From Nocardioides piscis (GTDB lineage: Bacteria; Actinomycetota; Actinomycetes; Propionibacteriales; Nocardioidaceae), in contig NZ_CP049866.1 of NCBI RefSeq assembly GCF_011300215.1, positions 1,054,001-1,118,000 on the forward strand: a stretch of DNA of 64,000 nucleotides. Reading direction: 5' to 3'. Positions within the stretch are counted from its first letter, which is position 1. The number at the start of each line of letters is the position of its first letter. The position numbers and the translations under genes were made by a program. The notes below the pieces were generated by a model. The model had not been told where the DNA came from. It worked only from the letters and a program-made list of their open reading frames with translations, and searched no databases. This document shows, in pieces, positions 35,516 through 43,816 of the stretch.

Positions 35516-36131
35516 TCGCTCGAACCTCGGCCAGCGCCTCGCCCCTGTGGGCGGGGCGCTGGCCGCTTTGCTGCTCATCATCACCGGGTGGACCCTGTGG
35601 AACAGGCCCGCGTCGGACGGTCCGACCGCAGACCGTTCGTCCAGCGGTGCCCTCGCCGACCTCCCGACAGCCGCGAGCGCGCCGGCGAGCCCGGGTTCAC
35701 CGCGCCGCATCGTCGTCCCTGCGCTGTCCGTGGACGCGCCTGTCGACCCGATCCTCGCCACCGACCGGACCTTGACACCGCCGGCCGACCCGCAGCGGAT
35801 CGGCTGGTGGGCGGACGGTGCCCGACCCGGTGACCGGCGCGGGACGGCGCTGCTCACGGGGCACACCGTGAGCACGGGGGGCGGTGCCCTCGACGACCTC
35901 GAGGACCTCGTCGCCGGCGACCGGCTCGAGGTGTCGAGCAGCCGCGGCAGCATCGACTACACCGTGGCGTCGGTCGAGATCATCTCGACGAGCGAGGTCG
36001 CCGCCCGCCATCGAGAGCTGTTCGACCAGGGCGGAGCCCCTCGCCTCGTGCTGGTCACCTGCGAGGACTGGGACGGCGAGGCATACCAGAGCAGCGTCGT
36101 GGTGACCGCCTCTCCCACCTCCGCTGGCTGA
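35508..36131 (+). CDS. Class E/F-like sortase
   Basis: This 207-residue membrane-anchored transpeptidase has a helix at about 14-30 and a sortase domain from about 67. The catalytic His is H119 in L-L-T-G-H-T and the Cys is C185 in L-V-L-V-T-C. The Arg usually found about 8-10 residues after the Cys in class F (Y-R-x-N-V-V-V type) is Gln here (Y-Q-S-S-V-V-V), which is unusual. GTG 35508 overlaps the surface-protein stop by 8 nt, so the surface protein is its likely substrate. It converges on the endonuclease IV gene, 11 nt apart. Confidence 0.87.
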   Translation: MPDRSNLGQRLAPVGGALAALLLIITGWTLWNRPASDGPTADRSSSGALADLPTAASAPASPGSPRRIVVPALSVDAPVDPILATDRTLTPPADPQRIGWWADGARPGDRRGTALLTGHTVSTGGGALDDLEDLVAGDRLEVSSSRGSIDYTVASVEIISTSEVAARHRELFDQGGAPRLVLVTCEDWDGEAYQSSVVVTASPTSAG

Positions 36132-36142
36132 GCCGGCTCGCC

Positions 36143-36937
36143 TCAGACCCGCTCGCGCAACCAGGCGATGTCGTCGAGGTGGGCTGCAGCGGGGCCCGGG
36201 GTCTCGAGCAGGACCGGCGCCCCCGCGTCGCGGATCACCGCCGCGAGGAGATCGGGGTCGATGCGACCCGCCCCGAGGTTGGCATGCCGGTCGGCACCGG
36301 AGTCGAAGTCGTCACGGCTGTCGTTGCAGTGCACGAGGTCGATGCGTCCGGTGATCGCCACCACGTCGGCGACCACCGTCTCGAGCGGGTTGCCGCCGGC
36401 GTGCGCGTGGCAGGTGTCGAGGCAGAAGCCGACCATGTCGGCCTGCTCGCACGCAGCGATCGCGTCCCACACCCCGGCGATCCGGTCGAGGTAGCGGGTC
36501 ATCGCGTTGTCGCCGCCAGCGGTGTTCTCGATCAGCAGCGGCACCTTGAGGTCGGTGGCGTCCACGGCCTTGCGCCAGTTGTCGAAACCGACGCTCGGGT
36601 CGTCGGCGGCGTTGACGTGTCCGCCGTGGACGATCAGCCCCTTGGCGCCGATCTCCGCGGCTGCGTCGACGTGTTGCTGGAGCAGCTTGCGGCTGGGGAT
36701 CCGGATGCGGTTGTTGGTGGTGGCGACGTTGACGATGTAGGGGGCGTGGACATAGAGGTCGACGCCCGCGGCCTCGGCGGCCGACCGGAGCGCGGCCGGG
36801 CCGTCGGCATGACGGACCTCGGGGCCCTTGTAGCTCTGCGGGTCGCCGAGGAAGAACTGCACGAGGGGCGCCTGGCGCGCCTGCGCCTCCCCGATCGGGT
36901 CGGTCTGGTCGACGTGGGCGCCGATCTGGATCGTCAT
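36143..36937 (-). CDS. nfo: Endonuclease IV (apurinic/apyrimidinic endonuclease)
   Basis: This zinc-dependent TIM-barrel enzyme cleaves 5' of abasic sites in base-excision repair. The 264-residue protein shows the AP2Ec family features: G-A-H-V-D at the start, V-H-A-P-Y-I near 62-67, I-V-H-G-G-H, L-I-E-N-T, F-C-L-D-T-C-H-A-H-A and L-V-H-C-N-D-S, which together supply the metal ligands. Length is typical. Upstream in the same direction is a Ser/Thr kinase gene; if the kinase frame is corrected, its stop is only 10 nt before this ATG, so the pair is likely an operon. Confidence 0.92.
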   Translation of the reverse strand: MTIQIGAHVDQTDPIGEAQARQAPLVQFFLGDPQSYKGPEVRHADGPAALRSAAEAAGVDLYVHAPYIVNVATTNNRIRIPSRKLLQQHVDAAAEIGAKGLIVHGGHVNAADDPSVGFDNWRKAVDATDLKVPLLIENTAGGDNAMTRYLDRIAGVWDAIAACEQADMVGFCLDTCHAHAGGNPLETVVADVVAITGRIDLVHCNDSRDDFDSGADRHANLGAGRIDPDLLAAVIRDAGAPVLLETPGPAAAHLDDIAWLRERV

Positions 36938-36988
36938 GACGCAGACGTTAGAGGAGTATGCCGACAGCCACCGCGACGCAGAGCGCGA

Positions 36989-37861
36989 TCAACGCTCCGC
37001 AGGCCCCGACGACCGTCCATGCAGCCGCGTCGGCGTGGGGACGTCGGGGCCGTCCGGGCGACGGGCATCGATCAGGCACAGGCGGACCGGGTTCGCGGGG
37101 ATGTCGAGCCGTCTCAGCAGGCGCAGCGCGGCCTCCGCGGACGCGAGACGCTGCTCCGGGTCGACGACCAGCAGCCTGTCGAGCAGCGGGCGCAGTGGAC
37201 CCGAGCCGATGGCACCCTGACGGTCGGGCGGCAGCCCGGTGATCAGCTGCAGGCCGACGCGACCCACCGCGTAGAGATCCTGAGAGGGGTCGGGCAGCGC
37301 GCCGCGAGCCTGCTCGGGCGCCATGTAGCCGTCGGTGCCGATCGCTCCCGGGACCGTGGTGTAGCGGGAGTCGGCGATCGGGGCCGCGACACCGAAGTCA
37401 CCGAGCCGCAGGTGCGGGGCGCCGTCGCCGGTGGGCTCGAGCAGCAGGTTGGCCGGCTTGACGTCGCGGTGGACCAGGCCGGCCGCGTGCACCGCGGCGA
37501 GCGCGCCGAGGAGCTGCTCGAGCAGGACGGCGGCATGTCCGACCGGCAGAGGACCGTGCTCGTCGAGGAGGTCCTGCACCGAACCGCCGGCGACGAGGTC
37601 CATGGCCAGGACGACGAGGTCGTCGTCTGCGGCCCAGCTGATGGGCGCGACCACGTGGGGGTGGCGCACGCGCACCGCCTGCTCCCGGACGAACCTGATC
37701 AGCAGGGCGGCGTTGTGCTGCCCGAGCACCTTGACGGCGACCACCCGGCCGGTGCGCTCGTCGCGGGCCCGCCACACCGTGCCCATCCCGCCGGCGCCGA
37801 TCTGGTCGAGCATGGCGTAGCGACCAGCGATGACCGTGCGGTGGAGAGGCGCCGTACGCAT
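36989..37861 (-). CDS. Serine/threonine protein kinase (C-terminal membrane helix in a shifted frame)
   Basis: This is a Hanks-type kinase with a complete catalytic set: glycine loop G-A-G-G-M-G at 22-27, K44 in V-A-V-K, H-R-D at 131-133 and D-F-G at 155-157, then A-P-E. As read it ends after 290 residues. One added C in the CCCC run at 37037-37040 would instead continue into P-H-A-D-A-A-A-W-T-V-V-G and a hydrophobic helix ending G-I-L-L, with TAA at 36950-36948, giving a membrane-anchored kinase with no external sensor. TAGCGT at 37874-37869 lies 7 nt before the ATG (leaderless). Substrates are unknown. Confidence 0.88.
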   Translation of the reverse strand: MRTAPLHRTVIAGRYAMLDQIGAGGMGTVWRARDERTGRVVAVKVLGQHNAALLIRFVREQAVRVRHPHVVAPISWAADDDLVVLAMDLVAGGSVQDLLDEHGPLPVGHAAVLLEQLLGALAAVHAAGLVHRDVKPANLLLEPTGDGAPHLRLGDFGVAAPIADSRYTTVPGAIGTDGYMAPEQARGALPDPSQDLYAVGRVGLQLITGLPPDRQGAIGSGPLRPLLDRLLVVDPEQRLASAEAALRLLRRLDIPANPVRLCLIDARRPDGPDVPTPTRLHGRSSGPAER

Positions 37862-37995
37862 GCCGACGACGCTAGCCGCGAGACGTCCGTGCTGCGCGCG
37901 CTCGTCCACAGGCCAGCGGGCGGGCAGGATTGCCCGACCGGGCCGGGCCGCTGTTAACCTTGCCTGTCGCCCTCGACCGAAGAGGGCATCCTCCT

Positions 37996-38014
37996 GCCAC
38001 GGAACGTCCGTGGC
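37996..38014 (+). promoter_or_regulatory. Hairpin in the rpsF leader
   Basis: GCCACGGA and TCCGTGGC form a perfect 8-bp stem with an ACG loop, 29 nt before the rpsF start and just upstream of the AGGAGGT Shine-Dalgarno. Many bacteria control this operon by S6:S18 binding to the rpsF leader. Whether this stem is that element is an inference. A plausible promoter (TTGCCC, 18 bp, TTAACC) begins near 37932. Confidence 0.4.
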
Positions 38015-38042
38015 CGCATGAGTCCGAAGGAGGTAGACACGC

Positions 38043-38336
38043 ATGACGCGTGCCTACGAAGTGATGGTGATCCTCGACCCCAGTCTCGAGGAGCGCACCA
38101 TCGAACCGTCCCTGGACAAGTACCTCAACGTCATCCGCAAGGACGGCGGCACTGTCGACAACGTCGACGTGTGGGGTCGCCGTCGCCTGGCCTACGAGGT
38201 CAAGAAGAACGCCGAGGGCATCTATGCCGTCATCACGCTGCAGGCAGAGCCGGCGACGGTCAAGGAGTTCGAGCGTCAGCTGACGCTCAACGAGTCCATC
38301 CTGCGCACCAAGGTCATGCGTCCCGACGCCCACTGA
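38043..38336 (+). CDS. rpsF: 30S ribosomal protein S6
   Basis: S6 forms a heterodimer with S18 on the platform of the small subunit. The 97-residue protein has the ferredoxin-like S6 fold with Y-E-V-M-V-I-L-D-P at 5-13 and W-G-R-R-R-L-A-Y at 44-51. It ends V-M-R-P-D-A-H and lacks the C-terminal glutamate tail that RimK extends in E. coli, which is relevant to the RimK-like gene at 60197. A strong AAGGAGGT precedes the ATG. It is first in the rpsF-ssb-rpsR-rplI operon. Confidence 0.97.
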   Translation: MTRAYEVMVILDPSLEERTIEPSLDKYLNVIRKDGGTVDNVDVWGRRRLAYEVKKNAEGIYAVITLQAEPATVKEFERQLTLNESILRTKVMRPDAH

Positions 38337-38432
38337 GGCATCGGGTCCTTCGACCCACACCGCTGTGTCGGTGGGCTGTGCCATCGTGCCCCTCGACATC
38401 ACTGATCAGCTGACCTCTCCAGGAGACCTGAC

Positions 38433-39035
38433 ATGGCAGGCGAAACCGTCATCACCGTCGTCGGCAACCTCGTCGACGACCCGGAGCTGCGCTTCACCCC
38501 CTCAGGGGCGGCCGTGGCCAACTTCCGGATCGCATCGACGCCGCGCACCTTCGACAAGCAGTCCAACGAGTGGAAGGACGGCGATGCGCTGTTCCTCTCC
38601 TGCTCGGTGTGGCGGCAGGCGGCGGAGAACGTCGCCGAGTCCCTCCAGCGCGGCATGCGTGTCGTGGTGCAGGGCCGTCTGAAGTCGCGGCAGTACGAGA
38701 CCCGCGAGGGTGAGAAGCGCACCGTCTTCGAGATCGATGTCGAAGAGGTCGGTCCGTCGCTCAAGTACGCAACCGCCAAGGTCACCCGTGCCAACCGCTC
38801 CGGCGGCGGCGGGGGCTTCGGTGGCGGCGGCCAGGGCGGCCAGGGCGGATCTGCCGGTGGCCAGGCTCCGGCCGACGACCCGTGGGCCACGCCCGCGCCC
38901 GCCCAGGGTGGCGGCTACGGCGGCCAGCAGGGCGGCGGCCAGCAGGGCGGCTCCTATGGCGGTGGCTCCGCTCCCGCAGCAGACCCGTGGGGCGCCCCCG
39001 GCGTCGGCGGCGGCTCCGACGAGCCTCCGTTCTGA
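38433..39035 (+). CDS. ssb: Single-stranded DNA-binding protein
   Basis: SSB coats single-stranded DNA in replication, repair and recombination. The 200-residue protein has an OB fold at about 1-115 ([20 protein letters not shown]), then a Gly/Gln-rich flexible linker with near-repeats, and the acidic tip S-D-E-P-P-F that recruits partner proteins. Position between rpsF and rpsR is the universal bacterial arrangement. The Gly-rich linker is typical of actinobacterial SsbA. Confidence 0.96.
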   Translation: MAGETVITVVGNLVDDPELRFTPSGAAVANFRIASTPRTFDKQSNEWKDGDALFLSCSVWRQAAENVAESLQRGMRVVVQGRLKSRQYETREGEKRTVFEIDVEEVGPSLKYATAKVTRANRSGGGGGFGGGGQGGQGGSAGGQAPADDPWATPAPAQGGGYGGQQGGGQQGGSYGGGSAPAADPWGAPGVGGGSDEPPF

Positions 39036-39119
39036 GCCACTGATCAGGCTCCACAACATCCGAGAAACACACCACAACCATTCCGGCGCAAGCCGGGCTT
39101 CTAGAAAGGGAGCACCACA

Positions 39120-39356
39120 ATGGCCAAGGCAGTGATTCGCAAGCCCAAGAAGAAGGTTTGCCAGTTCTGCAAGGAGAAGGCGACCGGTGTCGACTACAAG
39201 GACACCACCCTGCTCCGGAAGTTCATCTCCGACCGCGGCAAGATCCGCGCCCGTCGCGTGACCGGCAACTGCGTCCAGCACCAGCGGGACGTGGCGATCG
39301 CGGTCAAGAACGCGCGCGAGCTCGCGCTGCTGCCCTACACGTCCACCGGTCGCTGA
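39120..39356 (+). CDS. rpsR: 30S ribosomal protein S18
   Basis: This 78-residue S18, partner of S6, has a cysteine-containing N terminus (C-Q-F-C at 14-17, later N-C and H-Q), the C+ zinc-binding form of the protein. The rest shows the conserved [12 protein letters not shown] segment. AAAGGGAGC precedes the ATG. It lies 84 nt after ssb and 14 nt before rplI. Only one S18 gene is in this window; a zinc-independent paralogue may exist elsewhere. Confidence 0.97.
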   Translation: MAKAVIRKPKKKVCQFCKEKATGVDYKDTTLLRKFISDRGKIRARRVTGNCVQHQRDVAIAVKNARELALLPYTSTGR

Positions 39357-39370
39357 GGAAGGAGTCCGAC

Positions 39371-39817
39371 ATGAAGCTCATCCTGACCCAGGAAGTTGAC
39401 GGCCTCGGTGCTCCCGGCGACGTGGTCGAGGTCAAGGACGGCTACGGCCGCAACTACCTCATCCCGCGTGGCTTCGGCATCCGCTGGACCCGTGGTGGCG
39501 AGAAGACCATCGAGTCGATCAAGACGGCGCGCAACGCGCGGGCCGCTCGTGATGCCGACCACGCGACCGAGATCAAGACCAAGCTCGAGCAGGGTCCGGT
39601 CAACGTCAAGGTTCGCGCCGGCGAGGGTGGTCGTCTCTTCGGAGCCGTCACCACCACGGAGATCGCCGACGCGATCACCGAGGTCTCGGGCGAGAAGGTC
39701 GACCGTCGCACCATCGTGGTCACCAACCCGATCAAGTCGCTCGGCGCCCACGAGGTGTCGGTCAAGCTCCACGACGAGGTCTCCGCATCGGTGGCCCTCA
39801 ACGTGGTCTCCGCCTGA
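39371..39817 (+). CDS. rplI: 50S ribosomal protein L9
   Basis: L9 has two globular domains joined by a long helix and extends from the large subunit near the L1 stalk. The 148-residue protein begins M-K-L-I-L-T-Q-E-V and shows the L9 signature [17 protein letters not shown] at about 16-32. GAAGGAG precedes the ATG. It is last in the operon and is followed within 14 nt by a strong terminator hairpin. Confidence 0.97.
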   Translation: MKLILTQEVDGLGAPGDVVEVKDGYGRNYLIPRGFGIRWTRGGEKTIESIKTARNARAARDADHATEIKTKLEQGPVNVKVRAGEGGRLFGAVTTTEIADAITEVSGEKVDRRTIVVTNPIKSLGAHEVSVKLHDEVSASVALNVVSA

Positions 39818-39830
39818 CGCTGACGCACAC

Positions 39831-39871
39831 CGCTCGGCCCGCCCGCTCTTGTCGAGCAGGCGGGCCGAGCG
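39831..39871 (+). terminator. Rho-independent terminator of the rpsF-ssb-rpsR-rplI operon
   Basis: CGCTCGGCCCGCC (39831-39843) pairs perfectly with GGCGGGCCGAGCG (39859-39871) over 13 bp; GCATTTTGT follows, giving a short T run. It is the clearest intrinsic terminator in the window. Confidence 0.9.
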
Positions 39872-39926
39872 GCATTTTGTGGACGAACGGCAGCGGGCCC
39901 AGCGGCGGGGAGGTTGGTCCCGGCGG

Positions 39927-40439
39927 CTACGAGACGTCGACCCAGGGACGCCGGGCGTAGCCGAAGAGCAGGACGATGAGCAGCAGCAGCACCCCGCCGG
40001 CCCCGGCATAGACCTGGGTCATGGCCTCGTCGGCCCCGGCGGCGAACACCAGCACCGGCGCCACCGCGAGGACGACGTTGAGCACCATCGTGGTCCGCAG
40101 CCAGGCGCTCGCCGACCGGTCACCACTCGCGCTGGCCAGGCCGGCGAGGTGGTGGCACAACGCGATGCAGAAGATCACCTGCGGCAGGTTCACCGCCCAA
40201 CGCAGGGACGGGTCGTTGCGCTCGAGCGCCTCCAGGGTCCAGGGCAGCCACAGCACGCACGAGAAGAGCAGGGCCACCACGGCGAGCGCCAGCACCAGGG
40301 TGCGGTCGTGAAGTCGGCGTACGCCCCACACGACCAGCAGCCAGCCGACGGGGTCGGCCAGGGCGTCGTGACCGCTGTCGAACCGCGCGACCAGCACCAC
40401 GATCACGAGCCCCATCGCGATCGACTGGAGCGGCATCAT
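39927..40439 (-). CDS. Hypothetical membrane protein
   Basis: This 170-residue protein has about five hydrophobic helices (near 5-20, 30-40, 48-70, 83-103, 112-165). No family was recognised. Its ATG-ATG start overlaps the MATE gene stop by 4 nt (ATGA), so it is co-translated with the exporter and may have an accessory role. It converges on the L9 operon, from which the terminator at 39831-39871 separates it. Confidence 0.72.
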   Translation of the reverse strand: MMPLQSIAMGLVIVVLVARFDSGHDALADPVGWLLVVWGVRRLHDRTLVLALAVVALLFSCVLWLPWTLEALERNDPSLRWAVNLPQVIFCIALCHHLAGLASASGDRSASAWLRTTMVLNVVLAVAPVLVFAAGADEAMTQVYAGAGGVLLLLIVLLFGYARRPWVDVS

Positions 40440-41773
40440 GGCCGAGAGGCTAGTGCCCCGAGGACCAGCCACCGGTCACTGCGCGCCCGTCTGGTCAGCA
40501 GCACGAAGCGTGCGCCCATGAAGACGACGACCAGCGTCACCCACACCGGCACGAGGCCGCCGGGTCCACTCGCGGCGAGCAGGGCGAGGGGCGCATAGAG
40601 GGCGAGCACGCCGAGGCCGGCCCAGGCGAGGTAGGCGCCGTCACCGGCGCCGATGAGCACTCCGTCCAGGACGAAGACCACTCCCGCGATCGGCTGCCCG
40701 GCTGCGGCCACCAGAAGCACCGGGACCAGGAGTCGTTGCACCTGCGGGTCGGAGGAGAACAGGGCGCCGAGGAAGGGCGACACGGCGGCCAGGAGGATGC
40801 CACTGGCGATCCCCGCACCCCAGCCCCACTGCACCATCCGGCGGGTGAGGTGGCGCGTGCGGGCCGCGTCGCCGGCGCCGAGCGCCCGGCCGGTGATGGC
40901 CTGGGCGGCGATCGCCAGCGCATCGAGGGCGAACGCCAGGAAGGTCCACACGGCGAGGGCGATCTGGTGGACTGCCAGGTTGACGGTCGTTCCGGGGTCG
41001 GAGCCAGTCGCTGCGATCGTCGCTGCGTATGTGCCGATCAGCAGGCACGCGCGGAGCGTGAGCGTCCGCAGCACGAGCGGGACCCCGGCGCGCGCGGCGA
41101 GGATGACGCCGCGCCGATCGGGACGCAGGGCTGCACCCTCGCGCCGTGCAGCCCTGGCGACCACGGCGACCAGCACGGCGGCGCTGCCGACCTGGGCGAG
41201 CACCGAGCCCAGCGCCGATCCACCGATCCCGAGGTCGAGGCCATAGACCAGGACGACGTTGAGGACGATGTTGGCGACGTTGCCGCCGATCGCGACCCAC
41301 AGCGGGGTGCGCGTGTCCTGCAGGCCGCGCAGCACGCCGGTCGCCGCCAGCATCAGCAGCAGCGGGATCGTGCCGAGGACAGCGATCTCGAGGTAGGTCG
41401 CGGCCTGCTCACTGACGTCGGCGGGAGCACCGAAGAGGTCGACGAGGGGGCGGGCGAGGGTCGCGCCGAGCACGGTGACGAAGCTGCCGATCAGCACGGC
41501 GAGCCAGCAGCCGTCGATGCCCTGGGTGAGGGCACCGCGCAGGTCGCCGGCGCCGAGCTGGCGCGCGACGGTGGCGGTGGTGCCGTAGGCCAGGAAGATG
41601 CAGAGGCCGACGAGGGTCGAGAGCACCGCCCCGGCGATGCCCAGCCCTGCGAGCTCGGTGGTGCCGAGGTGGCCGATGATCGCGGCGTCCGAGAGGAGGA
41701 AGAGCGGCTCGGCGACGAGGGCGAGGAACGCCGGCACGGCCAGGCGAACGATCTCCCGGTCGGTGGCGTCCAC
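40436..41773 (-). CDS. MATE family efflux transporter (DinF-like)
   Basis: This 445-residue multidrug and toxic compound extrusion protein has 12 predicted helices in two homologous halves. It begins R-E-I-V-R-L-A-V-P-A-F-L-A-L-V-A-E-P-L-F, the MATE N-terminal signature, with D-A-A-I-I-G-H-L-G-T at about 29-38. It probably exports cationic compounds using a H+ or Na+ gradient; the substrate is unknown. On the minus strand TAGGAT (41785-41780) lies 6 nt before the GTG, a leaderless arrangement. It is divergent from dnaB across the DnaA-box-rich gap. Confidence 0.88.
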   Translation of the reverse strand: MDATDREIVRLAVPAFLALVAEPLFLLSDAAIIGHLGTTELAGLGIAGAVLSTLVGLCIFLAYGTTATVARQLGAGDLRGALTQGIDGCWLAVLIGSFVTVLGATLARPLVDLFGAPADVSEQAATYLEIAVLGTIPLLLMLAATGVLRGLQDTRTPLWVAIGGNVANIVLNVVLVYGLDLGIGGSALGSVLAQVGSAAVLVAVVARAARREGAALRPDRRGVILAARAGVPLVLRTLTLRACLLIGTYAATIAATGSDPGTTVNLAVHQIALAVWTFLAFALDALAIAAQAITGRALGAGDAARTRHLTRRMVQWGWGAGIASGILLAAVSPFLGALFSSDPQVQRLLVPVLLVAAAGQPIAGVVFVLDGVLIGAGDGAYLAWAGLGVLALYAPLALLAASGPGGLVPVWVTLVVVFMGARFVLLTRRARSDRWLVLGALASRP

Positions 41774-42350
41774 CCGCGGATCCTAGCGGCGCCAGGTCGC
41801 GCGACCGACCCCGTCGATCCCACGTTCGGGTGGTTCGCATGGCCCGATTTGACTACCTGTGCATAGCCGGTGAACAACTCCACCGCATTTGCGTCCCAAA
41901 CGGCTTGTCGACAAACCGACCGGAGGCAACCGAGGCGTGGGATTCACATGGAAAGTTGCTGCAAATTCTTTTCTCTCCACAGGCAAGACGGGGCAAAACC
42001 GCAGGTCAGCGCGCTGTCCGGCTGGATGATCCGGATTCTGTCCACAGTTGCCTCCACAGTTGCTGCACACTGCATGGCGCGTCGTCCACCCCTGACCCTG
42101 AGTTATCCACACGGCCTGTGGATAACTGTCAAACGAGGAGTGGCCGGACCCCCTTGTCAGGACGTAGCGTCGCGCGAAGTCCCCGGGTCGGCTTCCGTTC
42201 GGGGGGAGCCGATGCACGACGTTGTCGGTGGGTCTGCCTACCGTCCGGAACGGGTCCGTGGAGCAGGCCAGGGGGTGGTGAGCTCCGCGAGCCACACTCG
42301 AGCAGCACAGGGCAACAACACGGTCGTCGTACGGCGAGAAGGGGGCACCG
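41774..42350. other. 577-bp non-coding region upstream of dnaB with clustered DnaA boxes (origin-like or dnaB control region)
   Basis: No credible gene is seen. Two perfect TTATCCACA boxes form an inverted pair at 42103-42111 and 42117-42125. CTGTCCACA (42038-42046) and the palindromic TTGTCGACAA (41905-41914) are one mismatch from TTGTCCACA. TCCACAGTTGC occurs twice (42041-42051, 42053-42063) and further CTCCACA words lie at 41974-41981. Positions 41941-41980 are only about 40% G+C, low for this genome. This is a denser box cluster than the dnaA-dnaN gap holds. Confidence 0.6.
42101..42127. promoter_or_regulatory. Inverted pair of perfect DnaA boxes
   Basis: AGTTATCCACA and its exact reverse complement flank the spacer CGGCC, giving 11-bp arms. 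Each arm contains TTATCCACA, the highest-affinity E. coli-type DnaA box. It lies about 225 bp upstream of the dnaB start. Confidence 0.75.
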
Positions 42351-43757
42351 GTGAGCATCACCGACCAGGGTCGCAGCGAGTCAGGCATCGACTGGGGCGA
42401 CGGCCCGGCTGCCTACGAGCCCGGCCAGGCCCCACGCCGGCCCGGCGACCGCACGCCCCCTCAGGACAACGCGGCCGAGCAGAGCGTGCTCGGCGCCATG
42501 CTGATCTCCAAGGACGAGATCGCCAACGTGATCGAGACGCTGCGCGGCACCGACTTCTATCGCCCCGCCCACGAGGTCATCCACGACACCATCGTCGACC
42601 TCTTCAGCCGGGGCGAGCCGGCCGACCCGGTGACGGTCGCGGCCGAGCTGTTCCGCAAGGGCGAGCTGGAACGGGCCGGCGGAGCGCCATACCTCCACAC
42701 GCTCTCGGCCAACGTGCCGATCGCGGCCAACGCCGGCTACTACGCCGAGATCGTCCGGGAGAAGTCGATCCTGCGGCGCCTCGTCGACGCCGGCACCAAG
42801 ATCGTGCAGATCGGTTATGCCGGCGAGGGCCAGGTCGACGACGTCGTCGACCAGGCGCAGGCCGAGGTCTACAAGATCACCGACCGCCGTGCCGCCGAGG
42901 ACTATGCCCCGCTGAGCGACATCATGAACCCGGTCCTCGACGAGATCGAGGCCATCGGCAACCGTGAGGACGGGCTCTATGGCGTTCCCACCGGCTTCGC
43001 CGACCTCGACGAGCTGACCAACGGCCTGCATGCCGGTCAGATGATCATCGTCGCGGCGCGTCCCGCCATGGGCAAGTCAACACTGGCTCTCGACTTCTGC
43101 CGGGCAGCCTCGATCCACAACAACCTGACCAGCGTCTTCTTCAGCCTCGAGATGACGCGCACCGAGATCATGATGCGGCTGCTGTCGGCCGAGGCGAAGG
43201 TGCCCCTCAACAACATCCGCAACGGTCACATGACCGAGCAGGACTGGGACATGCTGGCGCGCAAGATGGGCCAGGTCTCGGGGGCGCCGATGTTCATCGA
43301 CGACTCGCCCAACATGACGATGATGGAGATCCGGGCCAAGGCCAGGCGGCTCAAGCAGCGACACGACCTCAAGATCATCGTCATCGACTACATGCAGCTG
43401 ATGACGTCGGGCAAGAAGGTCGAGTCCCGCCAGCTCGAGGTCTCCGAGTTCTCCCGGCAGATCAAGCTGCTCGCCAAGGAGCTCGAGGTCCCGATCATCG
43501 CGCTCTCCCAGCTCAACCGTGGTCCTGAGCAGCGAGCCGACAAGAAGCCGATGATGAGTGACCTGCGAGAGTCGGGGTCGCTCGAGCAGGACGCCGACAT
43601 GGTCATCCTGCTGCACCGCGAGGACGTGTATGAGAAGGAGTCGGCCCGCCCCGGCGAGGCCGACCTGATCGTGGCCAAGCACCGCAACGGCCCGACCCGC
43701 GACCTCACCGTGGCCTTCCAGGGTCACTACTCGCGGTTCGTGGACATGGCGCACTGA
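42351..43757 (+). CDS. dnaB: Replicative DNA helicase DnaB
   Basis: DnaB is the hexameric 5'-3' helicase at the replication fork. The 468-residue protein has a Pro/Asp-rich N terminus, the DnaB N-terminal domain (about 38-140), a linker, and the RecA-like C-terminal domain with Walker A A-R-P-A-M-G-K-S-T at 236-244, Walker B I-I-V-I-D-Y-M-Q-L near 345-353, and the S-L-E-M, S-Q-L-N-R and S-D-L-R-E-S-G motifs. There is no intein, unlike many mycobacterial DnaB proteins. The GTG has GAAGGGGG upstream. The long leader region is rich in DnaA boxes. Confidence 0.96.
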   Translation: MSITDQGRSESGIDWGDGPAAYEPGQAPRRPGDRTPPQDNAAEQSVLGAMLISKDEIANVIETLRGTDFYRPAHEVIHDTIVDLFSRGEPADPVTVAAELFRKGELERAGGAPYLHTLSANVPIAANAGYYAEIVREKSILRRLVDAGTKIVQIGYAGEGQVDDVVDQAQAEVYKITDRRAAEDYAPLSDIMNPVLDEIEAIGNREDGLYGVPTGFADLDELTNGLHAGQMIIVAARPAMGKSTLALDFCRAASIHNNLTSVFFSLEMTRTEIMMRLLSAEAKVPLNNIRNGHMTEQDWDMLARKMGQVSGAPMFIDDSPNMTMMEIRAKARRLKQRHDLKIIVIDYMQLMTSGKKVESRQLEVSEFSRQIKLLAKELEVPIIALSQLNRGPEQRADKKPMMSDLRESGSLEQDADMVILLHREDVYEKESARPGEADLIVAKHRNGPTRDLTVAFQGHYSRFVDMAH

Positions 43758-43762
43758 CGCAC

Positions 43763-43796
43763 GACGGCCCCGTCTGCAGTCGCAGACGGGGCCGTC
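43763..43796. terminator. Bidirectional terminator hairpin after dnaB
   Basis: GACGGCCCCGTCTG (43763-43776) pairs perfectly with CAGACGGGGCCGTC (43783-43796) over 14 bp with a 6-nt loop, between convergent dnaB and the secreted protein gene at 43817. No T tract on either side. Confidence 0.75.
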
Positions 43797-43816
43797 GAGG
43801 CAGGTAGGCGCGGAGA

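Noticed and set aside
36958..37242. A 94-codon plus-strand frame upstream of the rpsF region
   Set aside because: It is antisense to the kinase C terminus and has no initiation signal; the minus strand gives the better reading.
8409..41920. Identical 16-bp word TTGTCGACAAACCGAC at 8409-8424 and 41905-41920
   Set aside because: A match of this length is expected about once by chance among all pairs in 64 kb; the palindromic half resembles a DnaA box, but nothing else is shared.
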